Shown here: piece after piece, positions 1 to 7,212 of the stretch
Numbering within the stretch: the first letter of the stretch is position 1
Layout of the letters: every line of letters starts with the position of its first letter
From: Bacillus sp. KH172YL63
GTDB lineage: Bacteria; Bacillota; Bacilli; Bacillales; Bacillaceae_B
Reading direction: 5' to 3'
NCBI RefSeq assembly: GCF_011398925.1
Contig: NZ_AP022842.1
Span: 2,840,001-2,904,000, forward strand
DNA length: 64,000 bases
Translations under genes and position numbers: made by a program
Notes under the pieces: model-generated
The model's database searches: none
What the model saw: only the letters and a program-made list of their open reading frames with translations
Told to the model about the DNA's origin: nothing

Positions 1-50
1 TTTGCTTCAATGCCTTTTCTTAGCTGTCCGAATGGAATATTTGTAATCAT
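1..50 (-). CDS. Start of a phage gene cut by the window edge
   Basis: Only the first 16 codons are inside the window. An ATG at 48-50 follows a perfect AGGAGG ribosome binding site with 7-nt spacing, so the start is well supported. The visible N-terminus reads MITNIPFGQLRKGIEA. It lies directly downstream of the phage helicase gene in the same direction and probably belongs to the same early operon. Too little is visible to name a function. Confidence 0.55.
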   Translation of the reverse strand, partial: MITNIPFGQLRKGIEA

Positions 51-63
51 GTATACTCCTCCT

Positions 64-1395
64 TTACATAAAGTTCATTTCTTCTTGTTTAACGAGATTG
101 ATGAACTTTCCATATTCTTTAATGAAGCCCAGTTTTACAGTCCCCGTAGGACCGTTCCTTTGCTTGCTCACAACCAGCTCAGTTATTCCTTTAAGCTCTG
201 AATCTTTGTAGTAATATTCATCCCGATACAAGAACCCAATGACATCTGCATCCTGTTCAATCTGTCCGGATTCCCTCAGATCGGACATCATCGGACGCTT
301 GTCTTGCCGTTGTTCTACTCCGCGGGAGAGCTGGGAGAGAGCAACCACATTTACATTTAGCTCCCTAGCCATTGCCTTAAGGGTCCGGCTGATATCGCTT
401 ATCTCCTGTAGACGGTTTCCTTTGTAACTCGCATTCCCCATGATCAACTGCAGGTAGTCAATCATGACCAGGAGCTTCTTGCCCGGGTTCTCACGTTTTA
501 CCTTGCGGGCTTTTGACCATATATAATTGACTGTGACACTTGGTTTATCAAAAATATGTATGTCTAAGTTGTTTAGGATTCCAAGTGAGTGTGAAAGCTT
601 TTTCCAGTCATGATCAGTAAAATCTTCACTTGCATTTCTCATCTTCTGAGCATCGATATTCCCTGAGATTGACACCAATCTCTTGAGCAACTGTTTCTTA
701 GGCATCTCCAAGGAGAATATGCATGGGATGTCACCTTGTTCAGCAGCATTGTAGGCTACATTGAGAGCAAAGGCTGTCTTCCCCATTGATGGACGGGCCC
801 CTATAATGATAAGATCGCTTTCCTGAAGGCCGCCGGTGAGCTTATTCAAATCATCGAATCCAGTTTGTATCCCAGTCATTTCATCTGTCTGGGTGCTTAG
901 CTGGTCATACAGCTGATAAAGTTCTTCACTTATGCCTCCATCATCATCTCCTGCCTCAGCTTCCTCCAACTTCATCAATTCGCTGATTACTGTCTGGATA
1001 GCTTCGTGTGGATCCTCTTCAAGAAGTTGTTTTTTAAAATCATTTGCCAGTTGCAAGGACTTTCTTTTTCTCCAGTTTTCAAGGACAAGAGATTCATAGA
1101 ATTTGAAGTTTCGAGTAGTCGGCACTGACTCGGCCAGCTTCATCATGTATGAAACTCCACCGACTTTATCCATGCTCTTTTCAACTAGCTCAACAAGGGT
1201 CACGATATCGATTGGTTTTCCTTTTTCATCGAGCTTCTTCATGGCCCAGAAGATACGTTTGTTCTCAATGATGTGGAAATGATAGGACTGCAGCACACAA
1301 TCTTTTATCAAGTCTCCTTCCAGAAGAATGGATCCGATAACGGATTGCTCAGCTTCTACATTCACGATCTGAGGTTCTTCAGCCAGCTGATTCAT
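64..1395 (-). CDS. Phage replicative DNA helicase, DnaB family
   Basis: This is a DnaB-type hexameric helicase of 443 residues, the usual length. The N-terminal primase-interaction domain spans roughly residues 8-110. The RecA-like C-terminal domain carries Walker A GARPSMGKT at 199-207, a Walker B-type IDYLQL at 312-317 and a SQLSRGVEQR segment typical of the DnaB core. It would unwind the phage fork. The start overlaps the end of the upstream loader gene by 17 bases, which suggests translational coupling, and the neighbours (G39P-like loader, DnaD-like protein) form a complete helicase-loading set. It is phage-borne by context, not the host dnaB: the flanking genes are Bet, an SbcC-like ATPase and an integrase. 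Confidence 0.93.
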   Translation of the reverse strand: MNQLAEEPQIVNVEAEQSVIGSILLEGDLIKDCVLQSYHFHIIENKRIFWAMKKLDEKGKPIDIVTLVELVEKSMDKVGGVSYMMKLAESVPTTRNFKFYESLVLENWRKRKSLQLANDFKKQLLEEDPHEAIQTVISELMKLEEAEAGDDDGGISEELYQLYDQLSTQTDEMTGIQTGFDDLNKLTGGLQESDLIIIGARPSMGKTAFALNVAYNAAEQGDIPCIFSLEMPKKQLLKRLVSISGNIDAQKMRNASEDFTDHDWKKLSHSLGILNNLDIHIFDKPSVTVNYIWSKARKVKRENPGKKLLVMIDYLQLIMGNASYKGNRLQEISDISRTLKAMARELNVNVVALSQLSRGVEQRQDKRPMMSDLRESGQIEQDADVIGFLYRDEYYYKDSELKGITELVVSKQRNGPTGTVKLGFIKEYGKFINLVKQEEMNFM

Positions 1396-1759
1396 TGTTG
1401 TTCACCTCATCCGGGATATTTAGTATTTTCCTGATTTCAGCAAGTGCCTTTTCCCGCACTTCAGGACTTGCCGCATTTCTTCTGTTCCGTGCTCGCTCTC
1501 TGAGCATTTCATTTGTTTCTTCTACCGAGGGGACTGCCGGGCCTGATGGCACTTCTTCTTTTGAGTAATTAATCAACTCAGAAACTGTTGGGACAAATTT
1601 TGATTCTTGGGCAAGCCTATCAGCGTTATACAAGATGACTTCGGGATCCTTGTCCTTTAATAACCGGTGCCAGGTATCAATTTTTACCTGGTCGAAATAG
1701 AAGTTATTAAACACGTTTTCAAATAGGGTCATCACTTCAAAAACCTGTTTCTTATTCAC
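1379..1759 (-). CDS. Phage helicase loader/inhibitor, G39P-like
   Basis: A 126-residue protein whose N-terminal half (residues 1-65) resembles the SPP1 G39P helicase loader/inhibitor family. The recognisable features are an aromatic helix (NNFYFDQVKIDTWHRLL) and a KFVPTVSELI segment near residues 54-63. G39P proteins hold the DnaB-type helicase inactive and hand it to the origin complex. The C-terminal half is charged and probably helical. It overlaps the DnaD-like gene upstream by 8 bases and the helicase downstream by 17, as expected for a coupled loader. The family call rests on pattern and position; a profile search would settle it. Confidence 0.7.
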   Translation of the reverse strand: MNKKQVFEVMTLFENVFNNFYFDQVKIDTWHRLLKDKDPEVILYNADRLAQESKFVPTVSELINYSKEEVPSGPAVPSVEETNEMLRERARNRRNAASPEVREKALAEIRKILNIPDEVNNNESAG

Positions 1760-2489
1760 TTAAATCGAAATCCTCCTTGCTTGGCCTTTTTTTCGTTCCT
1801 TTACGACCATTACTTTTAAATGACTGTTCGAACTTCCTGGCATCATCTATAGTTTGTACCCCAGCTTCAACCCATTTTTTTAGGATGCCTTCTGTATAAT
1901 CAAATCCCTTCTTTTCTTTCTTAGCTGATAATTTCATGGCTGCTATAACCAAATCAGAGTCAAGATCTTCAATCCAGTTGTGAATCTGTTCGTACACATA
2001 AGGAGATGATGTCACTCCGACTTGTAGGTTTTGATGGTAGAAATCAATCACATCATTTTGACTACTACCACTACTACTAGAATTCTTTAAATTCTTGTTT
2101 GTGTTATTTTGTTGTTCTTTTGTTGTTCTTTTGTTGTTATTTTGTTGTTCCTCATCAGTATCATGAGATTGATAATTCCCCCATTTACCAACGGTTACAA
2201 TAGAAAATTTGTTGTTACTCTTGAGTGATATTGAGTCTAACTTTTCGAGTAGCTTCATGTACTTCCAAACAGTGGACTCTTTCATGTTCAATTCTGATGC
2301 TGCTTTACTTCTCCCAAAGACGAATTGTCCTGGTTTTAAATCGATGAATGTCATCCCTACCAATTGTTTATATTCGGTGTGAGATGCCTTCATAAGGCAA
2401 TACATGAATACCTTTAACAACTTCTCGTTCTGGAAGATATCGCTCTGTAATAATTTACGATGTACCTTTATCCATCCGCCTAATGAAAT
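1752..2489 (-). CDS. Phage replisome organiser with DnaD C-terminal domain
   Basis: The C-terminal region is a clear DnaD/DnaB_2 domain: residues around YHQNLQVGV, WIEDLDSDLV and FDYTEGILKKWVEAGV are its conserved core. The N-terminal part is a winged-helix region (ESTVWKYMKLLEKL). Between them lies a Q/N/T-rich linker encoded by repeated TTGTTGTT triplets on the plus strand (about 2094-2150). Conserved coding sequence (GGWIKVHRKLLQ, SDIFQNEKLL) continues upstream of the first canonical start, a TTG at 2418-2420. The only sensible start there is an ATT at 2487-2489, five bases after GGTGAG. An ATT start or a small 5' frameshift must therefore be assumed. It probably recruits the helicase-loader complex to the origin. 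Confidence 0.82.
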   Translation of the reverse strand: MSLGGWIKVHRKLLQSDIFQNEKLLKVFMYCLMKASHTEYKQLVGMTFIDLKPGQFVFGRSKAASELNMKESTVWKYMKLLEKLDSISLKSNNKFSIVTVGKWGNYQSHDTDEEQQNNNKRTTKEQQNNTNKNLKNSSSSGSSQNDVIDFYHQNLQVGVTSSPYVYEQIHNWIEDLDSDLVIAAMKLSAKKEKKGFDYTEGILKKWVEAGVQTIDDARKFEQSFKSNGRKGTKKRPSKEDFDLSE

Positions 2490-2508
2490 GGCATCTCACC
2501 CCTTTTCT

Positions 2509-2673
2509 CTATATTTCCGTTCGCTGACAAATTGCAAAACCATTTTTAACCGCAACCACTCTGTAATGAGGATAGTGCTTCATGTAGTCCTTAATGAATT
2601 GCTTAGCATCTTCTTTACTGGTCGCCTTCTCCCATATCCATTTAGGGAGAAGGACTCTGTATTGATCGTTCAT
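2509..2673 (-). CDS. Small conserved phage protein with PKWIWEK motif
   Basis: A 54-residue ORF between the Bet gene and the DnaD-like gene, starting with ATG just after the Bet stop codon. It contains YRVLLPKWIWEKA followed by a helical stretch and DYMKHYPHYRV. A paralogue with the same motif lies at 19164-19343, also between a recombinase gene and DnaD-linked genes of the second prophage remnant. The conservation across two otherwise different modules argues that it is a real protein. Function is not known to me; the position suggests a replication or recombination accessory role. Confidence 0.7.
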   Translation of the reverse strand: MNDQYRVLLPKWIWEKATSKEDAKQFIKDYMKHYPHYRVVAVKNGFAICQRTEI

Positions 2674-2679
2674 TGATTA

Positions 2680-3585
2680 TCAGTCCAGCTGACCTTCTTG
2701 AAAGTCAAATTCCATTTCGATTGCTTCTGCTTTTTTACTAGCATCATTGATTTTTAGGTCAACAAGCTTGGAAAGACCGGTCACCTGGCTTAGAGTCAAA
2801 TCTGCAGGCTTCTTGTTGAAATTCTCTTTAACCAAATCAGTGACAATCTTTTTATCAAGCGATGATTGTTTAACCTTTTGATTAATTCCATCCCAGGCTT
2901 CTTTCAGCTGATCTTCTTCATCTACCATTTCCCCGAGCCTTGGCTCATCGAAAGAATCAGGAGTGATATCCTTTCTTTCTCTCGGCTGGTAAGGATCAAC
3001 GGTATCTTCCTGGGCACCAGTAGCATCATCCACATCGATTCCGAATTGGAGCTTCAATGCACGTTTCAAAACGTGCTTTTTAAACATGTCATTGTAGTAG
3101 GTCTTCCATTGGGATCCTGACTTTGTGCGTAAGTGTTCAACCTCATCAGCTTCGATGACGACCACTTTATCCGGGTACCCTTCACGTTTTGCAATCGCAT
3201 ATGAAGCAGCGACTTTACCCCTTGGGATTTTAATCGTGTGTTTTTCAATCTTCAGCTCTTGTGTCTCCGGATCCACACCGATTTCAAAGTCATCGTTTTC
3301 GTGAACCAGTTGAACTGTCACCCCTTTATAATCTTCACGCTGCTGGGCCAGGTACTGAATGCCTTCAACTGAAACCTGTATGCTCATTTGATTGCCGTAT
3401 TTGATAAAGTAGATATGGTTCTTAAATGGATTTAGGTTGTTCTGCTTACAGATTTGAATGAACAGGGCCAGCTCTTCATTAGTAGCTCCTTTGGCGATCG
3501 AGTTGACAACCACCTCCAATTCCTTTTGAGTGAACACGTTCTCGAATTCTTGAGTGTTAATTGCGGATAATTGGTTTTTACTCAT
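2680..3585 (-). CDS. bet: Phage recombination protein Bet (RecT/lambda Beta-type annealase)
   Basis: A single-strand annealing protein of 301 residues. The N-terminal core matches the phage Bet family: FTQKELEVVVNSIAKGAT, then NEELALFIQICKQNNLNPF (about residues 18-53) and a QVSVEGIQYLAQQ segment, followed by VKRALKLQFG-type residues (VLKRALKLQFGID) before an acidic, variable C-terminus. It would anneal complementary strands during phage recombination-dependent replication. No lambda-type or YqaJ exonuclease is beside it here; instead an SbcC-like ATPase lies two genes upstream. Its start overlaps the preceding gene by 4 bases. It is unrelated at family level to the RecT in the second remnant. 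Confidence 0.9.
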   Translation of the reverse strand: MSKNQLSAINTQEFENVFTQKELEVVVNSIAKGATNEELALFIQICKQNNLNPFKNHIYFIKYGNQMSIQVSVEGIQYLAQQREDYKGVTVQLVHENDDFEIGVDPETQELKIEKHTIKIPRGKVAASYAIAKREGYPDKVVVIEADEVEHLRTKSGSQWKTYYNDMFKKHVLKRALKLQFGIDVDDATGAQEDTVDPYQPRERKDITPDSFDEPRLGEMVDEEDQLKEAWDGINQKVKQSSLDKKIVTDLVKENFNKKPADLTLSQVTGLSKLVDLKINDASKKAEAIEMEFDFQEGQLD

Positions 3586-4187
3586 TTCGTTTCCTCCTTG
3601 GTATCAAGACTTGCTGCTTTATTTTGCAAACTCTCGAGCATTTTAGGTATATTAAGTCTTTCAATGATATCCACAGATAGCTGCTCTTTCAGGTTATTTT
3701 CAAGCGCCTTAACAATCGTTTCCTCTGCATCCTTACGAGCCGTTTGAATCATGGAACTTACTTTTCCAGTCAGCTCCTTAGCAAGATAGTTATTTATGAA
3801 ATACTCACTAATCGATAGCCTTGCATCACTGTTGTATTTAGCTTCTCGCCCATGTTCATCAAGCAACTTTTTGGTAAGGTGTGCTTCGTACTTCCTACCG
3901 ATATATTGACTGATTGGAATATATTCAACCTCTGAGCCCCAGCTATTGGTCTTATGTGGGATTTGCAGATCTTCAATTTTAGTTTCAAGAGTCTTTTCAA
4001 TAAAACTTGAAGTAACACGATCAGCAATCTCAGCAAGTTGAGTATTTAGTTTTCCAGCGATTTGATTCTCAGCATTTTTGATTAATCTGTTTTGGAGATT
4101 GGCAATTACTTGCTCTTTGATTGCCTCATCTAGTGATTCATCTTCATTTAACCAATCAAGTTCCAACTCGATTTTTACATTTGCCAT
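3582..4187 (-). CDS. Hypothetical phage protein, helical, between Bet and the ATPase
   Basis: A 201-residue protein that I do not recognise. It is highly charged and probably mostly alpha-helical, with an N-terminal MANVKIELELDWL strand-like segment, a long K/E/N-rich helical region and a C-terminal TKEETK tail. There is no signal peptide or membrane segment. Its start shares one base with the stop of the SbcC-like ATPase gene and its stop overlaps the Bet start by 4 bases, so the three proteins are probably made together. A role as a partner of the ATPase or of Bet is inference from this coupling only. Confidence 0.75.
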   Translation of the reverse strand: MANVKIELELDWLNEDESLDEAIKEQVIANLQNRLIKNAENQIAGKLNTQLAEIADRVTSSFIEKTLETKIEDLQIPHKTNSWGSEVEYIPISQYIGRKYEAHLTKKLLDEHGREAKYNSDARLSISEYFINNYLAKELTGKVSSMIQTARKDAEETIVKALENNLKEQLSVDIIERLNIPKMLESLQNKAASLDTKEETK

Positions 4188-5707
4188 TATTTATCCCCCT
4201 CTGTTTCTACAGTTTTTATATTTAAATCCTCATCCTTCACCCTGGCTACAATCAACTGACCAGCCGGCGCAGTGAAGTTCAAAATGGATTCCCCGTTATC
4301 AACAAACGTTGGTGCTATAACTTCAGACAGCTTGCTCAGCACCTCAATTAGTTCTAAGCCCGCTTTAATCTTCTCAGCAGTGGAAAGTTTACTGTAAGGC
4401 TTGCCGTCCATCTCAATCTCGAATGTCGCTCTCTCCTCTCCGTTCTTAAGAGTTTCATAGAGCTTGACCGAGATGGTTGTGAACAAATCATCCACCTTGC
4501 TGACCATCAGTTCCGATCGTTTGGATTTGAACTCTTTGATCGCATCCACAATTGCCTTTGAAGTAACCAATTCTTTTCTAATCGATTCTTTCTTCTCCAC
4601 GGCCACGTTGCGATCCGCATCAAGATTTTTAAATTGTTCGGAAGCTTTTACTGCCATCTGCAGTTCCATGAGTTTATCTTCAATTTCAAGGAGCTCATCA
4701 CGGTTGATTTCTTTTACCTCTGGCATTTCAGATAAAGTTTTCTTTAGTTCGTTCACCTTTTGAACCAACTCTTTGCCCTTTTGTACTTCTTTGTTGAATC
4801 GACTTTGCCTGTTTTCTTTCACTTTCAAAATCGATTCTTCATCCAATGCTTGTCCGCAGGTAGTGCATTCCTCTTTTACCTGCTCATCTTTGATGTTCTG
4901 GACCACTTGCTTTTGGTTTGCAATCTGAGTGGATAAGTTATCAACTTGTCCTTCCAATCGATTGCGATAAATAATCGCCTTCTGTCGAACAGCATTATCT
5001 TCATCAATGGCAATACGTTTCTTGTACAAAGATTCGATTTCCTTTTTGGCCGTCTCAACATCGAATGAATCATCTTTATCCTTTTTCGCTTGTTCCTCTA
5101 ATGTAAGGACACGTTCCGATGCTCTTTCATACGCAGTCTTTGCGGTCTTTGTTTTTTCACGATGCATACTCTCCAGGTCATCCAGTGAATACTTTTTCAA
5201 CTGTCCCTCAAGTCTTTCTCGGTCTACTTTTGATAATGTGGCTAAAACTTCTTTATTCAGAGGCTCGCTCACATATTGTAGGAGTTGTGCTCTTTGATCC
5301 TGCCAATGCTGAGTGAAGAAGAATGCCGGGTTCAATAAAGAGAGAAACCGATTCTTATCAAACTGACTTTCTAAGTATTCGTTGAACTCGGTTGCTTTCT
5401 TAGGGACCTCATTTAGAAAATATTTAGCCGTTTTCTTCTGAGTCCGACCGAACAAGACATCCTTGCCACTGATACACACAAGTAACTCTACTTTCGACTC
5501 GGTCCCTTCCTCTGAATCAATTGGCCTGGGGTCCAGCTTGCTACCTGAAATATCCGTCCCGAATAGCACCCAGGAAATTGCATCTCCAATTGAGGATTTC
5601 CCTGCACCGTTACGACCTTGGATATTCGTGACTTCCCCGAACTTAACTGATAATGATTTATGATTTTTAAAGTTTTCAAGCGCTAAAGTTTTAAAAGCGA
5701 TTTGCAT
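4187..5707 (-). CDS. SbcC/Rad50-like phage ATPase with zinc hook
   Basis: A 506-residue SMC/Rad50-type ATPase. Walker A is GRNGAGKS at 31-38 after the typical LENFKNHKS start. Long coiled-coil arms surround a single CTTC hook (Cys281, Cys284) near the middle. The C-terminal half has an LSTAEKIKAGLEL signature-like segment and an APTFVDNGE segment in the position of Walker B/D-loop. Phage proteins of this build work with nucleases and annealing proteins in DNA end processing. No SbcD-type nuclease is visible next to it, so the partner is missing, host-encoded or replaced by the 201-residue neighbour. The gene opens an early operon running leftward to the helicase. Confidence 0.85.
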   Translation of the reverse strand: MQIAFKTLALENFKNHKSLSVKFGEVTNIQGRNGAGKSSIGDAISWVLFGTDISGSKLDPRPIDSEEGTESKVELLVCISGKDVLFGRTQKKTAKYFLNEVPKKATEFNEYLESQFDKNRFLSLLNPAFFFTQHWQDQRAQLLQYVSEPLNKEVLATLSKVDRERLEGQLKKYSLDDLESMHREKTKTAKTAYERASERVLTLEEQAKKDKDDSFDVETAKKEIESLYKKRIAIDEDNAVRQKAIIYRNRLEGQVDNLSTQIANQKQVVQNIKDEQVKEECTTCGQALDEESILKVKENRQSRFNKEVQKGKELVQKVNELKKTLSEMPEVKEINRDELLEIEDKLMELQMAVKASEQFKNLDADRNVAVEKKESIRKELVTSKAIVDAIKEFKSKRSELMVSKVDDLFTTISVKLYETLKNGEERATFEIEMDGKPYSKLSTAEKIKAGLELIEVLSKLSEVIAPTFVDNGESILNFTAPAGQLIVARVKDEDLNIKTVETEGDK

Positions 5708-5777
5708 TTTTCACCCTCCATTTGATTTTGGTTGGTGATTCCGATACTATTTATATAAAGTTGTTGTACAGGATCAC

Positions 5778-5816
5778 CTTTTTAAGAGATCCGTGTTGGC
5801 GCACGGGTCTTTTTTA
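5778..5816. terminator. Hairpin upstream of the ATPase operon
   Basis: An imperfect stem (GATCCGTG / CACGGGTC, loop TTGGCG) followed on the plus strand by six T. It overlaps the stop codon of the 46-residue ORF on the minus strand. It may be a bidirectional terminator or attenuator between the small-ORF cluster and the ATPase operon. Confidence 0.4.
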
Positions 5817-5954
5817 GTTTTCATGCGGTCCTTCAGGAGCCTTCACAATTACCACTCCTTTCGGGAAACCGTTCCATAGGAAGAACTGGTATTGTTCCCA
5901 TGTGATTTCCACAACCTCTCCCCGATCGTCCAGATATCCGTTCAGCTTTCTCAC
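5814..5954 (-). CDS. Small phage ORF, 46 residues
   Basis: A 46-residue reading frame beginning at a GTG (5952-5954) and containing RGEVVEITWEQYQFFLWNGF. The start is doubtful because the AAAGGGG ribosome binding site runs almost into the GTG; a CTG nine bases downstream of the site is the alternative. It sits in a row of very short genes typical of phage early regions. Function unknown. Confidence 0.45.
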   Translation of the reverse strand: MRKLNGYLDDRGEVVEITWEQYQFFLWNGFPKGVVIVKAPEGPHEN

Positions 5955-5979
5955 CCCCTTTCAAGGTTACAGCTACCGA

Positions 5980-6150
5980 TTAAGCTGATTGAATGCTATT
6001 GCGTTCAGCTGCTATTTTCATTTTGAATAACTTTTCTTTCGCTTCTAATTCCACAGCGATAAGTAATGCCGGTGCCTTTTTAGCCTCTCTACACATCTGA
6101 AGGACCTCACTCGCTTTCATCATTCTGCTTGCAGTAAACACTCCGTTCAT
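5980..6150 (-). CDS. Small phage protein, 56 residues
   Basis: The ATG at 6148-6150 lies ten bases after AGAGGAG, which makes it a better start than the upstream ATG at 6172-6174. The product (MNGVFTASRMMKASEVLQM...) is an Ala/Lys/Glu-rich helical protein with no motif I can name. It precedes the 46-residue ORF on the same strand. Confidence 0.5.
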   Translation of the reverse strand: MNGVFTASRMMKASEVLQMCREAKKAPALLIAVELEAKEKLFKMKIAAERNSIQSA

Positions 6151-6354
6151 ACTAATCAATCTCCTCTGCTTCATATTTGGTTATGAACCACTTTTACTTC
6201 TGAACTAGTTATCAACTAATCACCTTATGGTTCGACAACATCTTTAGCTAACGTTCTATTAATTAATCCAATAGATTATTAGTTTCTTCAGCACTCGACT
6301 TCATTCACCAGCAAATTTCGCAACGATGTCGAAAAAGAAGGAGCTGCTTCCAGC

Positions 6355-6522
6355 TCAATAACCTGCTTTATTAATTTGGTCATGCATTAGCTTCTTGTAA
6401 GCCATTAACCTTTGATGACGGTATGTGAACCATCGTGGATGTCTTTCAGCAAGATTTACTGATGATTTTTCAGCTACTTTACGTGTGTAGTATGCGATCC
6501 GATGAACGATCTCCTTTTTCAC
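6355..6522 (-). CDS. Small basic phage protein, 55 residues
   Basis: A GTG start (6520-6522) follows AGGAGG with 7-nt spacing. The product is basic and aromatic (RIAYYTRKVAEKSS, HPRWFTYRHQRLM), suggesting nucleic-acid binding, but I recognise no family. The GTGA overlap with the stop of the preceding 35-residue ORF indicates translational coupling. Confidence 0.6.
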   Translation of the reverse strand: MKKEIVHRIAYYTRKVAEKSSVNLAERHPRWFTYRHQRLMAYKKLMHDQINKAGY

Positions 6523-6626
6523 CTTTCATCCTCCTCAATATCTACGACTTCCAAATCATCTAGGGACAATATGACCTTAATAATTTCTTCCTGGTTATTT
6601 TGTGGGAGAGACTCGAATTTAATCAT
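6519..6626 (-). CDS. Very small acidic phage ORF, 35 residues
   Basis: A 35-residue ORF (MIKFESLPQNNQEEIIKVIL...) starting at an ATG that overlaps the stop codon of the preceding ORF and ending in an overlap with the next start. Its 3' end contains the AGGAGG site of the next gene, so one role may be translational coupling. Confidence 0.45.
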   Translation of the reverse strand: MIKFESLPQNNQEEIIKVILSLDDLEVVDIEEDER

Positions 6627-6759
6627 TGTCTTCCCCTTCTGATTCCATATTTTCAATAATTCTTGGAATCGAAGTTCTTGCAAAGAATGCTGCCATTTCT
6701 TTCATTGTTTCCTTGCTGATTCTTGGTGGTGTTACATTTTCTTTAAGCTTTTCCCCCAT
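6619..6759 (-). CDS. Small phage ORF, 46 residues, first of an overlapping trio
   Basis: A 46-residue ORF (MGEKLKENVTPPRISKETMKEMAAFF...) with ATG at 6757-6759 downstream of a weak GGATGGTGA site. It is the first gene after the Cro-like regulator in the leftward early operon and overlaps the next ORF at ATGATTAA. No recognised domain. Confidence 0.5.
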   Translation of the reverse strand: MGEKLKENVTPPRISKETMKEMAAFFARTSIPRIIENMESEGEDND

Positions 6760-6778
6760 CTATGTCACCATCCAAATG

Positions 6779-7042
6779 TTAATAAGTTATCGAGTTCCCA
6801 ACTGATCCATCAGTTTGATTACAATTGCAAGCATCTTCGATAAAAAAAATATCTGCAAAATTTACTCCTAATCCATCTGATATTTGTTTAGCAATCTTCC
6901 CACTACAGAACCTTTCTTCATTTACAATCTGGCTTAAGTAAGGATTAGAAATCTTAATGTGTTCAGCGAAAGATCTTTGTGAATGGCCGTTCTGCAAAAT
7001 CAATTTCCTTAACTCGTGTGGATCTTTCAATTTAACTTTCAA
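6779..7042 (-). CDS. Cro-like XRE helix-turn-helix regulator
   Basis: An 87-residue protein with one XRE-type HTH (HSQRSFAEHIKISNPYLSQIV, about residues 20-40). The start is a TTG (7040-7042), eleven bases after AAGGAGG. It is divergent from the CI-like repressor across a 170-bp control region, the classical position of a Cro or early activator. It heads the leftward early operon. The C-terminal tail (CNCNQTDGSVGNS) is unusual, with two Cys. Confidence 0.82.
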   Translation of the reverse strand: MKVKLKDPHELRKLILQNGHSQRSFAEHIKISNPYLSQIVNEERFCSGKIAKQISDGLGVNFADIFFIEDACNCNQTDGSVGNSITY

Positions 7043-7212
7043 TGATGTAGAAACCTCCTTTCAATCTGTTGCTTGCAATTGTTATCTTGCTTCTGTAATC
7101 AATTTACCATCACTAATTAACAAATGCAAGCATAAATTTATAATTTTTTGTCCATAATGCTAACAATAGTTAATTCATTACGTTATAATGTTTTCAGTGA
7201 GGTGAGAATTTA
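7043..7212. promoter_or_regulatory. Divergent prophage switch region with inverted operators
   Basis: This 170-bp AT-rich spacer separates the Cro-like and CI-like genes. TGCTTGCAATTG at 7070-7081 and its inverted counterpart CAAATGCAAGCA at 7121-7132 form two near-identical half-operators. A TATAAT at 7184-7189 is a good -10 for the rightward repressor gene. The layout fits an operator shared by the two divergent promoters; which protein binds is inference. Confidence 0.65.
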
